This document shows positions 18,667-27,908 of a stretch of 64,000 nt of DNA, one piece after another. Each line of letters starts with the position of its first letter. Position 1 is the stretch's first letter. The notes beneath the pieces were generated by a model. That model was not told where the DNA came from, made no database searches, and saw only the letters and a list, made by a program, of their open reading frames with translations. The stretch is taken from contig CAYZGU010000022.1 of NCBI GenBank assembly GCA_964478165.1, positions 1 to 64,000 of the forward strand, written 5' to 3'. This stretch comes from CAYZGU01 sp964478165. GTDB lineage: Bacteria; Poribacteria; WGA-4E; JAJDTR01. A program made the position numbers and the translations under genes.

Positions 18667-21600
18667 TTACGTGCCCGAGATCTCCAACTTTCTTAAATCG
18701 GCAACGGCCTTTACTTTTGTGGCAATCGTATTGAGCAACGCCAGCCGTGTAGATTTAAGCTGGGGGTCTTCGCTCATTACGAGAACTTCGTCGAAAAAAC
18801 GATCGATATTGGGTTGAAGATCTCCGAGCCTTAGAAGTAGGCCACTATAGTCACTTTGGTCAACTAATTCTTGGAGATTTGGTGCGACTTTGGCGATGGA
18901 TTCGGCCAAAGCCTTTTCAGCTGGATCTCGTAGAAGATTCGTATTGACTTCCGTTGGCGGTGAATCAGGCAGAATTCGCAGAAGACGGTTCAGCGCAGGA
19001 TAAACACGTTGGAATTCGGGGCTGTCAAGGAACTCGACAACGGCTTCTGCCCGTTTGAGAATGTCAATGGCATCAACTTCATCAGTTGCAATCACTGCCG
19101 CGAGAACGTCTGGCGCATAACCTTGTGCCAGTAACAGCACTTCAATCCGTGTTCTGAGAAAATCGAGTAGGGCCTCCTTGGTATCGTTAGAGAGTTCGAC
19201 TTGGTATAGGCGAACGGCTTCTTCAAGCACGGCAGGTAGAGCGAGATGGAGGTTGTGTTCGAGAAGAATGCGTACGATTCCAATTGCTTGTCGCCTTAAC
19301 GAATAGGGATCTTGCGAACCGGTCGGTCGTTCGCCAATTCCGAAATACCCGACTATAGTGTCAATCTTGTCCGCGATGGATAAGATTATGCCAGCTTCTG
19401 TTTCTGGGAGAGGACCGTCGGCAGAGGTAGGCTGGTAGTGTTCCTCAATGGCCATAGCAACTTCGTGTGGTTCTGCGGAGTTTTTTGCATAATACTTTCC
19501 GATAACCCCTTGTAAAGACGGGAATTCAATGACCATAAGAGTGCTTAGGTCTGCTTTACATAGCCAAGCGGCCCGCTCCGCATGTGCCCGACTGTTGACC
19601 TTTGCTTCATTTTGCGACATATTCTGCTCCATCTCATCAGCGACAAAGTTTACGAGTGCTTTCAAGCGCATCGCTTTGTCAAGAACTGAACCGAGTTTCG
19701 TATGGAACATGATGGCATGTAATTGATTAACTCTATTTGCAAGGGGCTTTCTTTGGTCTTCACGATAGAAAAATTCGGCATCGTTAAGCCTGGCCCGAAG
19801 TACGCGTTCGTTGCCATAGCGAACGTCATCCAAATTTCCATCAGTGCCATTGGAGATGATGATGAATTTTGCTGCGAGTTTCCCAATATCAGACCACATG
19901 GGAAAGTAGCGCTGATACTTCTTCATCGGTGTAATTAAGACTTCAGTTGGCAAAGCGAGATGCGACTCGCTAAAACTGCCCACGATTGATTGAGGGTATT
20001 CAACGAGATGTGTGACGGTTTCCAGGAGTTGTGGGTCGAATTGTTTCAAGCAGTTCTCAGATTCAAGTATCTTCTCGACTTGTTGTTCAATTTCAGTCCG
20101 TCGTTCTTCCTGATTGACTAGAACGTTGTTCTGACGAAGCTCCTCAATGTACGTCTCTATTGAGGCATTATGGAGCACTATTGGCCCAGGATTTAGAGAA
20201 CGATGTCCGTAAGTGCGCCTCCCGGACCGGAGTGTATCGAGTTGGAAATCAACTACCTGCTCCCCAAAGAGTGCGACCAGCCAGCGAATCGGACGAGCGA
20301 ACTTAAGCCGATCCCAGCGCATAGTTTTCGGGAAGCTGAGTGATTGAATCCATTCCGGAATCAGTTCTTCAAGGACGTCCGTGGTGGCGCGACCTTTTGC
20401 CAATTTGGTGGCTGCTACATACGCTCCACGCTCCGTTTGAACAATTTTCAAATCTTGGACATTAACATCTTGTGTTTTTGCAAAACCCTGTGCGGCCTTT
20501 GTCGGAGAAGCGTTTTCATCATAGGCAATACTCTTTGGTGGTCCAATTATCTCAGCTGTTTCGTCGGTTTGGGTGGCGGCCAATTTGCTGATGAATAACG
20601 TCAAACGACGTGGGGTGGCAAGCGTGCGTACCTTCTCAAACGAGAGGCGATGATTCTTGAGCGATGTAGACGCAATGTCGCTAAGCTGACGTAGTGCTGA
20701 CGAAATGTAGTTCGCTGGAATTTCTTCGGTACCAATCTCAAGTAAGAGATGCGCAGGTTTGTCTATGACAAGTTTCGCTTCCTCTTCTTCGGTTGATGTC
20801 GGTTGTATGTCTGATTTGCAGCGTTCTAACAGTGGATATCCCATTTGTTTGCGCTGCGCGACATAGGCCTGCGCAGTTCTCTGTGCAAGCCGTCGGACCC
20901 TTTCAACGTAACCTACACGCTCGGTGACGCTGAGGACACCACGTGCATCAAGCATGTTGAATGCGTGAGAACATTTCAACGCGTAATCTGTTCCAGGCAA
21001 TACCAGTTCTTCCGCCAGACAGGAAAGAGCTTCTTTCTCATAAGCATCAAAGTGTTCGAGCAGCATTTCTACATTGGAGAGTTCAAATGCGTACTTAGAA
21101 TGTTCCAACTCGCTCTGATGATGTACATCACCATATTGTAACGTGTTGTTCCACTGGATATCAAAGAAGCTGTCGACATTCTGGAGAAGGAGCGCGATGC
21201 GTTCGAGTCCGTAGGTCAATTCGGCGCAAATTGGGTCTAGGTCAATGCCACCCATCTGTTGGAAGTAGGTGAACTGTGTAACCTCTGCACCGTTCCACCA
21301 GACTTCCCATCCGAGGCCTGACGCTCCGAGTGTGGGAGATTCCCAATCATCTTCAACAAAACGCAAATCATTAATCCGTGGTTCTACGCCCAAATGGCGT
21401 AGGCTCTCAAGGTAGAGGGGTAGTACATCCGTTGGGGCTGGTTTCAAGACAACCTGATACTGATAGTATGCGCCTAGTCGCAATGGATTCTCTCCATAAC
21501 GTCCGTCAGTTGGTCGTCGAACGGGCTCGACATACGCAACTTTCCACGGTTCAGGGCCGAGGCAGCGTAGGAAAGTCGCAGGATTAAATGTTCCGGCACC

Positions 21601-21687
21601 AACCTCAATGTCACAAGGCTGTTGGATTACACAGCCGTGATTAGACCAGAATGTTTCTAAGGCAAGAATGATTTCTTGAAAATTCAT
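18667..21687 (-). CDS. glyQS: glycyl-tRNA synthetase, alpha and beta subunits fused
   Basis: This cytoplasmic enzyme attaches glycine to tRNA-Gly. Most bacteria with this type encode separate alpha (about 300 aa) and beta (about 690 aa) chains. Here one 1006-residue protein contains both. Residues 1 to about 295 are the alpha catalytic subunit (FWSNHGCVIQQPCDIEVGAG, YVEPVRRPTDGRYGENP, GWEVWWNG). After a linker of about 20 residues, LLLEIGTEEIPA near 316 begins the beta subunit. The beta part continues through the B3/B4-like, HD-type (GSQDPYSLRRQA) and C-terminal tRNA-binding regions. The same fusion is known in Chlamydiae. No stop or frameshift is seen at the junction. It follows recO with 79 bp between. 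Confidence 0.95.
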   Translation of the reverse strand: MNFQEIILALETFWSNHGCVIQQPCDIEVGAGTFNPATFLRCLGPEPWKVAYVEPVRRPTDGRYGENPLRLGAYYQYQVVLKPAPTDVLPLYLESLRHLGVEPRINDLRFVEDDWESPTLGASGLGWEVWWNGAEVTQFTYFQQMGGIDLDPICAELTYGLERIALLLQNVDSFFDIQWNNTLQYGDVHHQSELEHSKYAFELSNVEMLLEHFDAYEKEALSCLAEELVLPGTDYALKCSHAFNMLDARGVLSVTERVGYVERVRRLAQRTAQAYVAQRKQMGYPLLERCKSDIQPTSTEEEEAKLVIDKPAHLLLEIGTEEIPANYISSALRQLSDIASTSLKNHRLSFEKVRTLATPRRLTLFISKLAATQTDETAEIIGPPKSIAYDENASPTKAAQGFAKTQDVNVQDLKIVQTERGAYVAATKLAKGRATTDVLEELIPEWIQSLSFPKTMRWDRLKFARPIRWLVALFGEQVVDFQLDTLRSGRRTYGHRSLNPGPIVLHNASIETYIEELRQNNVLVNQEERRTEIEQQVEKILESENCLKQFDPQLLETVTHLVEYPQSIVGSFSESHLALPTEVLITPMKKYQRYFPMWSDIGKLAAKFIIISNGTDGNLDDVRYGNERVLRARLNDAEFFYREDQRKPLANRVNQLHAIMFHTKLGSVLDKAMRLKALVNFVADEMEQNMSQNEAKVNSRAHAERAAWLCKADLSTLMVIEFPSLQGVIGKYYAKNSAEPHEVAMAIEEHYQPTSADGPLPETEAGIILSIADKIDTIVGYFGIGERPTGSQDPYSLRRQAIGIVRILLEHNLHLALPAVLEEAVRLYQVELSNDTKEALLDFLRTRIEVLLLAQGYAPDVLAAVIATDEVDAIDILKRAEAVVEFLDSPEFQRVYPALNRLLRILPDSPPTEVNTNLLRDPAEKALAESIAKVAPNLQELVDQSDYSGLLLRLGDLQPNIDRFFDEVLVMSEDPQLKSTRLALLNTIATKVKAVADLRKLEISGT

Positions 21688-21766
21688 GATTGTATATACC
21701 TGTCGGACGACGCACAGAAGTCAGAAGATTTGAACGCTTTTGATGCCCAACACGAAATGGTCGAGT

Positions 21767-22519
21767 TTACGCCGTGGACATTTCAATGAGCGCGAGACTT
21801 TTCAAAGTACGCTCAGTATGATAGGAAATAAAACTCGAGAGTACGGATTGAAGTTGGCGGTGGTTGAATTTCGATGCGCGCACACGGTTGAGCTGAGTTA
21901 GATCGCATTTCCGAAGGTGCTTCATCAATTCACAGCTTCCACGTGCGAGAGGAAGTGCATTTCCATCTTGATATTCGCAATTGGTGCAGAGTAGACCTCC
22001 AAGAGAGGGGCTAAATCTCAACGTCGCGTTGGAAAGCAGCGAAGTGCAAGACACGCAGCAAGACAGCTGTGGTGCAAAACCCGCTGTATCAAGTAGCTTG
22101 ATTTCAAAAGCGCGTGCTAGGAGAGCACTGTCATCATTTAATGCCAACAGACTGAATCCCTGTTGTAGAAGGCTAAAGGTTTTCTGATCGACGGATTGGT
22201 CTGACTCAACAGTGTCCACCAATTCCGCGAGATAGAAACCGTAAGTCGTGCGATCAAAATCTTCCTTTATTCCATCAAAAGCATCAATTAAATCGAAGTC
22301 ATTCACAATGTGTAAATCTTTGTTCGGACGCTCAAAAAAAAGGAGAGAACCGAAATTCATCAGTTCCAGGCTCCCCCCAAATCGGCTTTTGGGCCGTTTG
22401 ACGCCTCGGGCTACTGCTCGCACTTTACCAAAGTCTGCAGTATAAAATACGATAATTTTGTCATATTCGCCAAGCGGGTAAGTTCGAATAACGATGGCGC
22501 GGGTCTTCTGAACAGGCAT
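21767..22519 (-). CDS. recO: DNA repair protein RecO
   Basis: RecO helps RecR load RecA onto SSB-coated single-stranded DNA in gap repair. The protein (250 aa) has the N-terminal OB-fold signature (KTRAIVIRTYPLGEYDKI, then A-R-G-V-K-R-P-K-S) and a helical C-terminal domain. A four-Cys zinc site is visible as CVSC followed about 25 residues later by CTNC. The frame extends nine codons upstream to a GTG, but the ATG at 22519 gives the family's normal MPVxKTRAIV start. Neither has a strong ribosome site. It lies between tRNA-Pro and glyQS on the minus strand. Confidence 0.93.
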   Translation of the reverse strand: MPVQKTRAIVIRTYPLGEYDKIIVFYTADFGKVRAVARGVKRPKSRFGGSLELMNFGSLLFFERPNKDLHIVNDFDLIDAFDGIKEDFDRTTYGFYLAELVDTVESDQSVDQKTFSLLQQGFSLLALNDDSALLARAFEIKLLDTAGFAPQLSCCVSCTSLLSNATLRFSPSLGGLLCTNCEYQDGNALPLARGSCELMKHLRKCDLTQLNRVRASKFNHRQLQSVLSSFISYHTERTLKSLALIEMSTA

Positions 22520-22620
22520 GTTGAAGCCAATAATAAAATGGGACACCGAGCGGATGAATCGATCGTGTAATCATTTCATCCGGTCACTGTCCCATAGTAT
22601 ATCATGTCGGGTTGAGAGAT

Positions 22621-22680
22621 TCTAAGCTCTAGATTTTCCGTCCTCAGCTGGGACGTTTCAGCTGAAATCTATGGCTTAGA
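22621..22680. repeat. 60-bp imperfect inverted repeat between recO and tRNA-Pro
   Basis: The outer arms TCTAAGC (22621-22627) and GCTTAGA (22674-22680) are perfect complements. A second nested pair, TAGATTTTC and GAAATCTA, continues the stem with one bulge, and GTCC/GGAC form an inner hairpin around TCAGCTG. No T-run follows on either strand, so it is not a standard intrinsic terminator. It could be a tRNA-trailer structure, a processing signal or a small dispersed element. Confidence 0.6.
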
Positions 22681-22695
22681 CTCCATAAGGAAAAG

Positions 22696-22770
<75 letters not shown>

Positions 22771-22791
22771 TTGAAATACAGACCGGCATTG

Positions 22792-22821
22792 ATTCTATCA
22801 TAGAGACTGTGATAGTGTCAA
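22792..22821 (-). promoter_or_regulatory. sigma70-type promoter of tRNA-Pro
   Basis: On the minus strand TTGACA (22816-22821) and TAGAAT (22792-22797) are 18 bases apart. The predicted start near 22785 lies 15 bp before the mature tRNA 5' end. Confidence 0.7.
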
Positions 22822-22974
22822 GACCCCTTTTTCAATGCGACAATCTGAGATTAGAGCGAAGCAGGGGGTACGCCTCGGGACCAGGCGTACTCCCTGCAGG
22901 ATTTTCTGCAATGCGTGGACAGCAGCAGAACTTGTGCGACGTTCTTGGTCAAACCCGAGGACGTTTCACGCCGC

Positions 22975-24261
22975 TTATTCAACTGATGAGGCATTCCCGT
23001 TATTGGCTTCTGGTGTCTTGATTCGAAGCCGATGAATCCGACGCTCATCTGACTCTAAAATCGTAAAATCCAAACCTTGGTAGGAGAACTGACTTTCTGG
23101 TTCAGGTACTTTTCCTAGAAAATCTACAACAAATCCCCCAATTGTATCAACATTTTCGGCCTCAATCTGCGTGCTAAGCTGTTCGTTGAGGTCGTCAAGG
23201 TTCATGCGGGCATCGACCGAATAAGTGTTTCGGGATAGAAGCAGACATTCTGCTTGCTCGTCTGCATCATACTCGTCTTGGATCTCGCCAACGATTTCTT
23301 CAACAATGTCTTCCAGTGTGACAAGACCTGCGGTTCCGCCGTATTCATCGACAACGAGTGCCATGTGTTGCTTGTTTGCCCGTAAGTCCTGGAAGAGATT
23401 CGAGATTTTCTTGCTTTCTGGTGTAAAAAATGGCGTTCTGTTGGCAATAAGTTGTCTCAAATCGATCGACTTGCCTTCTTCCCAGTAGTCCAACATGTCC
23501 TTAACGTGAAGGATTCCAATGATCCGATCTATTGTTTCTTCATATACGGGGATACGTGAATGTCTCGATTCAATTGCCGTTCTGAGAACCTCCTCTTTTG
23601 GTATTGTAACGTCAAGACATACCATGTCAGTCCGAGGGTTCATGATTTCCCGCGCAACTTTGTCTGGGAGATCGAGAATGCGCGAGATCATCTCTCGTTC
23701 TTCTGGTTCCAGGATTTCTTGGCTATCTCCGACATTGTCAAGTGCCTCCAAGACCTCGGGTGAGACAGCACTATCTTCTTCCGGCCGAACCTTCCCACCA
23801 AGGACACGTACTCCAAGGTTTCCAAGTAGACTTAACGGCGTTACAAGAACAAATAATACCCAGTAAATGAGGCGTAAAAAACGCAGGGTCTGAATCGGGG
23901 AGGTTTCGGAACTCCCTTGGATGTAGTTTTTGGGAACGAATTCGGTGACTACGACGAGGATAACAGTAGCAACGCCGGCCGCCATTACGCGGTTCTTCAA
24001 ATCATCAAATCCGAACAGTGATACAAGCATCACAACAAGTGCAACGATTAGCATGCTTTTGGCAGTGATAATCGTTGCGGAATACCGACGTGGTTTTCGC
24101 AGAAGCGAGGTCAGCGTTTCATACTGTGTACCGCCTTTTTCCGCGATGTTCAGAATGTCCTCACGGGTCAGCCGGTTGAGTAGTGCTTCTGCTGCAGAAA
24201 ACAGAGCAGTGAGAATTGACAAAATAACCAAGTAAATTAACTTAACTATGTCATCGTCCAA
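22975..24261 (-). CDS. CNNM/CorC-type hemolysin-family membrane protein with CBS pair
   Basis: The protein (428 aa) has the CNNM (DUF21) layout: three to four membrane segments in residues 1-150, including the FSAAEALLNRL motif after TM1 and VTEFVPKNY. A Bateman module of two CBS domains follows (about 205-325, with PRTDMVCLD, HSRIPVYEE and ALVVDEYGGTAGLVTLEDI). The last part is a CorC/HlyC transporter-associated domain (about 340-418, with TIGGFVVDFLG). CNNM/CorC proteins are linked to magnesium and cobalt efflux, and that role is inferred here. The start is TTG at 24261 with GGAGG 13 bases before. It is the third gene of a phoH-ybeY-corC operon, an order conserved in many bacteria. Confidence 0.9.
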   Translation of the reverse strand: MDDDIVKLIYLVILSILTALFSAAEALLNRLTREDILNIAEKGGTQYETLTSLLRKPRRYSATIITAKSMLIVALVVMLVSLFGFDDLKNRVMAAGVATVILVVVTEFVPKNYIQGSSETSPIQTLRFLRLIYWVLFVLVTPLSLLGNLGVRVLGGKVRPEEDSAVSPEVLEALDNVGDSQEILEPEEREMISRILDLPDKVAREIMNPRTDMVCLDVTIPKEEVLRTAIESRHSRIPVYEETIDRIIGILHVKDMLDYWEEGKSIDLRQLIANRTPFFTPESKKISNLFQDLRANKQHMALVVDEYGGTAGLVTLEDIVEEIVGEIQDEYDADEQAECLLLSRNTYSVDARMNLDDLNEQLSTQIEAENVDTIGGFVVDFLGKVPEPESQFSYQGLDFTILESDERRIHRLRIKTPEANNGNASSVE

Positions 24262-24313
24262 GCGTTGGGTTATACCTCCAGTTTGTCTTCGAATGTCAAA
24301 GGCATTACAATTG

Positions 24314-24748
24314 CTAAGTTGCTAAGATTTGACAAAGAAGTGCTTCCTGTTTTGCGAACATAATGTTAGCCTCACGCGGGATTTGGTGATCGTAACCGAG
24401 CAGGTGAAGCATTCCATGTATGGTGAGCTGGGCCAGTTCAAGGTTGAGTGATTGATTATGTGCGATAGCCTGGCGTTCTGCTGTCGGCACGGATATGACG
24501 AGGTCTCCCAATAAATCTGGATTCAGTGAATTGTCGGGGCCGTCACGCATTGCAAACGCGAGGACATCTGTCGGAGCGTCCAGCTCGCGGTATTTCCGAT
24601 TCAGGGATTGAAGTTGTCTATCATTTGCTAATAGTACACTAACTTCACATTCGTCGGAGCTATGCATTTTCAATGTTGTAGATGCAGCCCGCCGAATGAG
24701 GCCTTCATCAAAATCGGTGGTTTGGGAATCATTGCGGATTAAGATCAT
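24314..24748 (-). CDS. ybeY: rRNA maturation endoribonuclease YbeY
   Basis: YbeY is a zinc metallo-endoribonuclease acting in 16S rRNA 3'-end maturation and ribosome quality control. The protein (144 aa) contains the family signature HGMLHLLGYDH, whose three His bind zinc, and the preceding TDVLAFAM and LLGDLVIS segments. The frame extends 46 codons upstream into phoH, but the ATG at 24748 gives a normal-length protein starting 34 bp after the phoH stop, with GGAA 14 bases upstream. It sits between phoH and the corC-like gene. Confidence 0.93.
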   Translation of the reverse strand: MILIRNDSQTTDFDEGLIRRAASTTLKMHSSDECEVSVLLANDRQLQSLNRKYRELDAPTDVLAFAMRDGPDNSLNPDLLGDLVISVPTAERQAIAHNQSLNLELAQLTIHGMLHLLGYDHQIPREANIMFAKQEALLCQILAT

Positions 24749-24782
24749 AACAATCGCGTTTTCCGGTTTGTCGCTTTTGATT

Positions 24783-25805
24783 CTAAGTGCTGTCCGTTTT
24801 TGTCTGAGCGGGAAGTTTGTTACTAGCTCCAATCTCTGATTTTCCCCGTTCTTCGTATGCTTCAATAATCCGTTGGACCAGCTCATGTCGAACTACATCC
24901 TCCCTGGAAAAGCAGATGAACTCGATTCCCAAAATTCCAGTTAAGACCGATTGAGCATCTGCAAGGCCCGATAATTTTCCGGCGGGTAGGTCCGTTTGGG
25001 TGACATCCCCGGTAACGACTGCTTTGGAGTCGAATCCGAGTCGGGTTAGAAACATTTTCATTTGCTCAATTGTAGCGTTCTGAGCCTCATCGAGGACAAC
25101 AAAAGAATTGTTGAGGGTTCGGCCCCGCATGAATGCAATAGGAGCCACCTCAATGATATTGCGTTCAATGTATCGTTCAAGTGCTTCTGGCGGCATCATG
25201 TCATAAAGGGCATCGTATAAAGGGCGTAGATAGGGGTCTACTTTTTGAGAAATATTACCGGGCAAATAACCCAGATTTTCACCGGCTTCAACAGCGGGAC
25301 GCGTCAAAATGATTCGGCTGGCTAAGCCGCGTTTTAGGGCAGCAACTGCCATTGCCATTGCCAGGTAGGTCTTTCCTGTACCGGCGGGACCAATACCAAA
25401 CACTAGGTCGTGTGTCTCTATCGCTTTGACATAGCGCTTCTGTCCGGCGGTTTTTGGACGAATCACCCCACGCTTGGAGAATACGGGAATCGATTCAGTT
25501 CTTGTGTCTGTTTCTTCGAACTCATCGAGTGTCCCCGATTTCGACGCTCGAACTGCACAATTAACGTCGGTAAGATTGATGTCTTGTTCTTGGCGAATCG
25601 AGTGGAGGAGGGATTCAAGTACCCTACTAACCCGATGCACTTCATCAACATTGCTGCCGATAAGCTCTATGCCATCGCTTTTCAACAGGACGGTTACATC
25701 AAAGTTGTTCTCAATAATCTTCAAAAATACGTCTTCGTGGCCGAAAAGAACTTGGGCCTCAGCATTACTTTGTACAGGAATTTTCAAACGTTCTCGATTT
25801 TCCAA
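24783..25805 (-). CDS. phoH: PhoH-like ATPase (PhoH/YbeZ family)
   Basis: YbeZ-type PhoH proteins are cytoplasmic ATPases that work with YbeY in RNA processing. The protein (340 aa) has an N-terminal KH-like region, a Walker A GPAGTGKT at about 139-146, the TRPAVEAGENLGYLPG stretch, Walker B-type VVLDEAQN near 236 and VTGDVTQTDLP sensor. The start appears to be TTG at 25805 with GGAGG eleven bases upstream. No in-frame ATG lies nearby. It is the first gene of the phoH-ybeY-corC transcription unit. Confidence 0.95.
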   Translation of the reverse strand: MENRERLKIPVQSNAEAQVLFGHEDVFLKIIENNFDVTVLLKSDGIELIGSNVDEVHRVSRVLESLLHSIRQEQDINLTDVNCAVRASKSGTLDEFEETDTRTESIPVFSKRGVIRPKTAGQKRYVKAIETHDLVFGIGPAGTGKTYLAMAMAVAALKRGLASRIILTRPAVEAGENLGYLPGNISQKVDPYLRPLYDALYDMMPPEALERYIERNIIEVAPIAFMRGRTLNNSFVVLDEAQNATIEQMKMFLTRLGFDSKAVVTGDVTQTDLPAGKLSGLADAQSVLTGILGIEFICFSREDVVRHELVQRIIEAYEERGKSEIGASNKLPAQTKTDST

Positions 25806-25885
25806 TACAAATCTATCCTCCAGTTTAGGCTGACGGTAATTGTATAACGAAGAAGGACGGAATGCAAGCGCAAATGTGGACTGTA

Positions 25886-25914
25886 CTTATACCAGATTCA
25901 AAAACTTGATACAA
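25886..25914 (-). promoter_or_regulatory. candidate promoter of the phoH operon
   Basis: On the minus strand TTGTAT (25909-25914) and TATAAG (25886-25891) are separated by exactly 17 bases. The predicted transcript starts about 75 bp upstream of phoH. Confidence 0.5.
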
Positions 25915-27098
25915 GTGTGGTTTCTGTCCCAGTTTTCTAACCCTTCGAGTCTGAGTCTTTCTGTCTTTCTAGAAAGACGATTGCGGATTGGTTTCTCACG
26001 CGGAACGGCTGCTTTCGTATAACACTTACTTAAGACTTAAGATTGATTTTCGAAGCCGGTATCTGCCTGGATTTTATCAATCCTCGACTATTTCGGTGGA
26101 GATTTCACGCATCTGGTCATGTTTACAATTGCTAGTTGGTAGATGTCGAAGCGCACGTGATTTTAAGGCGCGTTGGATTGTTGCGAATACGCATGCCCCG
26201 TGACAATCCGATGATACTCGCATCCAGCATCGAGACTCCTGTTTCAAAACGCCAGAGCAGAGATTGGAACCCCTCGCGGGTTCTATAGGCCTGAATAGAC
26301 ATTCTGGAATTGTTGTTTGGTGCCCTATCCGTTCCCATCTTGCAACCGTTGCGTGACATCTCACGGCGGATGGCGGTTTTCACGATTCTCGGCCTAAAAT
26401 ATCCTTGGGTGGTCACGTAAACGAGGTAGCAGTTATTCTCTTGGTACGGAACAGAAATTGCCATCGGATTAGTCCATAAGGTGGCACCAAATAGTCATGC
26501 AAATCGTTCCCCGTGGTTGGGTATGGGAATGCCAATCCTCTACACTCGTCCTTGCTTCCATCAGAAGATCTCTGCCAACTATCTGGTTCGTCCGATTCTC
26601 TAGGGCATCGATATACCGATATTGTGTGTTCTTGCCGTTTCGATGGGAAGGTCTTCATCTTTACGCGTGTTGGCCCACATTTTGTCGTTCGCAGTTGTTG
26701 CGAGGTAATTCACAATGTTGTGTGCAAACTGGGGACGATGAGAATAGAGTCTGAGAGGTTGGATTCTAGGCTGTCGGGCTTGTCACTAGACTTCATAAGC
26801 TTCGCGATGAATAATCGTGAAGAAAGGGCATGGATAAGCTGTAAAGAAAAAGTCCTGAAAACCGTGCAATCAATCATGGGAAGATTCCCTCCATCTAATA
26901 CTTCAGGGATGCGAGATGCGACGGATTGCAGATGTCTCAGAGGTCAGAGGTTCCGTAGCTTACTATTGCTTGTCGTTTCGAAGACTCCATACCACATCGC
27001 CGTTTCAGCCGAGAAAATTCTTGACGTGTTCTATTTCGATTGTTATCATTGTCGATTAGATGTGTGGGAAAGTTTCTGCGAAATAACAGGATTATTCT
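25915..27098. other. 1.2-kb stretch without a recognisable gene
   Basis: It contains a perfect 16-bp palindrome (GTCTTTCTAGAAAGAC, 25963-25978) upstream of phoH that could be an operator. A plus-strand frame at 26513-27133 overlaps the tatD start and has a Cys/Arg/Ser-rich translation without any domain, so I treat it as chance. Minus-strand frames at 26077-26464 also look non-coding. Confidence 0.45.
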
Positions 27099-27908
27099 AT
27101 GCTTGTCGATTCACATGCCCATATTCAACTTGATACATTTGACGCTGATCGTGAAGAAGTGCTGGCGCGTGCCTGGACGGCGGGAGTCCACAAGATATTG
27201 GTCGTGGGATTCAATCTGGAAACCAGCCGGAATGCGGTTGTGCTTGCTGAAGAACATTCAGGCGTATACGCAACAGTCGGGGTGCACCCGCACGATGCCA
27301 ACGACTTAGATATTGATACGCTCCAAACCTTTCGTGAGCTTGCTTCTCATGCCAAGGTTCTCGCGCTAGGGGAAATGGGTCTTGATTATTACCGCGATTT
27401 GTCGTTGCGCTCGGTTCAGAAGACGGCTTTTGAAAAACAACTTGATCTTGCAGAAGAATTAGATCTGCCGATTGTTGTTCACAACCGTGATGCACACGAT
27501 GAGATTGTTCCAATCTTGCGAGCACGGGGTGGCCGAATTCGCGGTGTGATGCATTGCTTTTCAGGGGATGTGGAGACGATGCGTCAGATTCTCAATCTTG
27601 GACTTTACATTGGCATTGGGGGGCCGGTGACTTACCGGAAATCCTATGACTTACAAGACGTCGTACGAAAGGTGGAGGCTGATCGCTTTCTCGTGGAAAC
27701 CGACTCGCCGTGGCTAGCACCGCAGTTACTGCGAGGAGAGCGCAATGAACCGGCCTATGTATGTGCGACGGCCGAGAAAGTTGCGTCACTCCGTCAAACG
27801 TCGTTGGAAGAGGTAGCAGAACTTACAACCCAAAATTTTAATAGGTTGTTTAGAGAAAACTTCGAAGTGCGAAAGAAGGGCGAAAAAAATCGAGCCCCGC
27901 GATGCTAA
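27099..27908 (+). CDS. tatD: TatD-family metal-dependent DNase
   Basis: The protein (269 aa) is a TIM-barrel hydrolase of the TatD family, known as Mg-dependent 3'-5' exonucleases and in some cases D-aminoacyl-tRNA deacylases. The metal-binding residues are visible: H6 and H8 in DSHAHI, E92 in LGEMGLDYY, H128 in VVHNRDA, H152 in MHCFSG and D202 in ETDSPWLAP. The length is typical, and the C-terminal NFNRLF is the usual family end. ACAGG lies about 9 bases before the ATG. It is flanked by gene-poor DNA on both sides. Confidence 0.95.
   Translation: MLVDSHAHIQLDTFDADREEVLARAWTAGVHKILVVGFNLETSRNAVVLAEEHSGVYATVGVHPHDANDLDIDTLQTFRELASHAKVLALGEMGLDYYRDLSLRSVQKTAFEKQLDLAEELDLPIVVHNRDAHDEIVPILRARGGRIRGVMHCFSGDVETMRQILNLGLYIGIGGPVTYRKSYDLQDVVRKVEADRFLVETDSPWLAPQLLRGERNEPAYVCATAEKVASLRQTSLEEVAELTTQNFNRLFRENFEVRKKGEKNRAPRC

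Noticed and set aside
25963..25978. 16-bp perfect palindrome GTCTTTCTAGAAAGAC near phoH
   Set aside because: Single copy, too far from the promoter to call an operator. Noted inside the intergenic entry only.
26513..27133. 206-codon plus-strand frame upstream of tatD
   Set aside because: It overlaps the well-supported tatD start in another frame, is Cys/Arg/Ser-rich and shows no domain.
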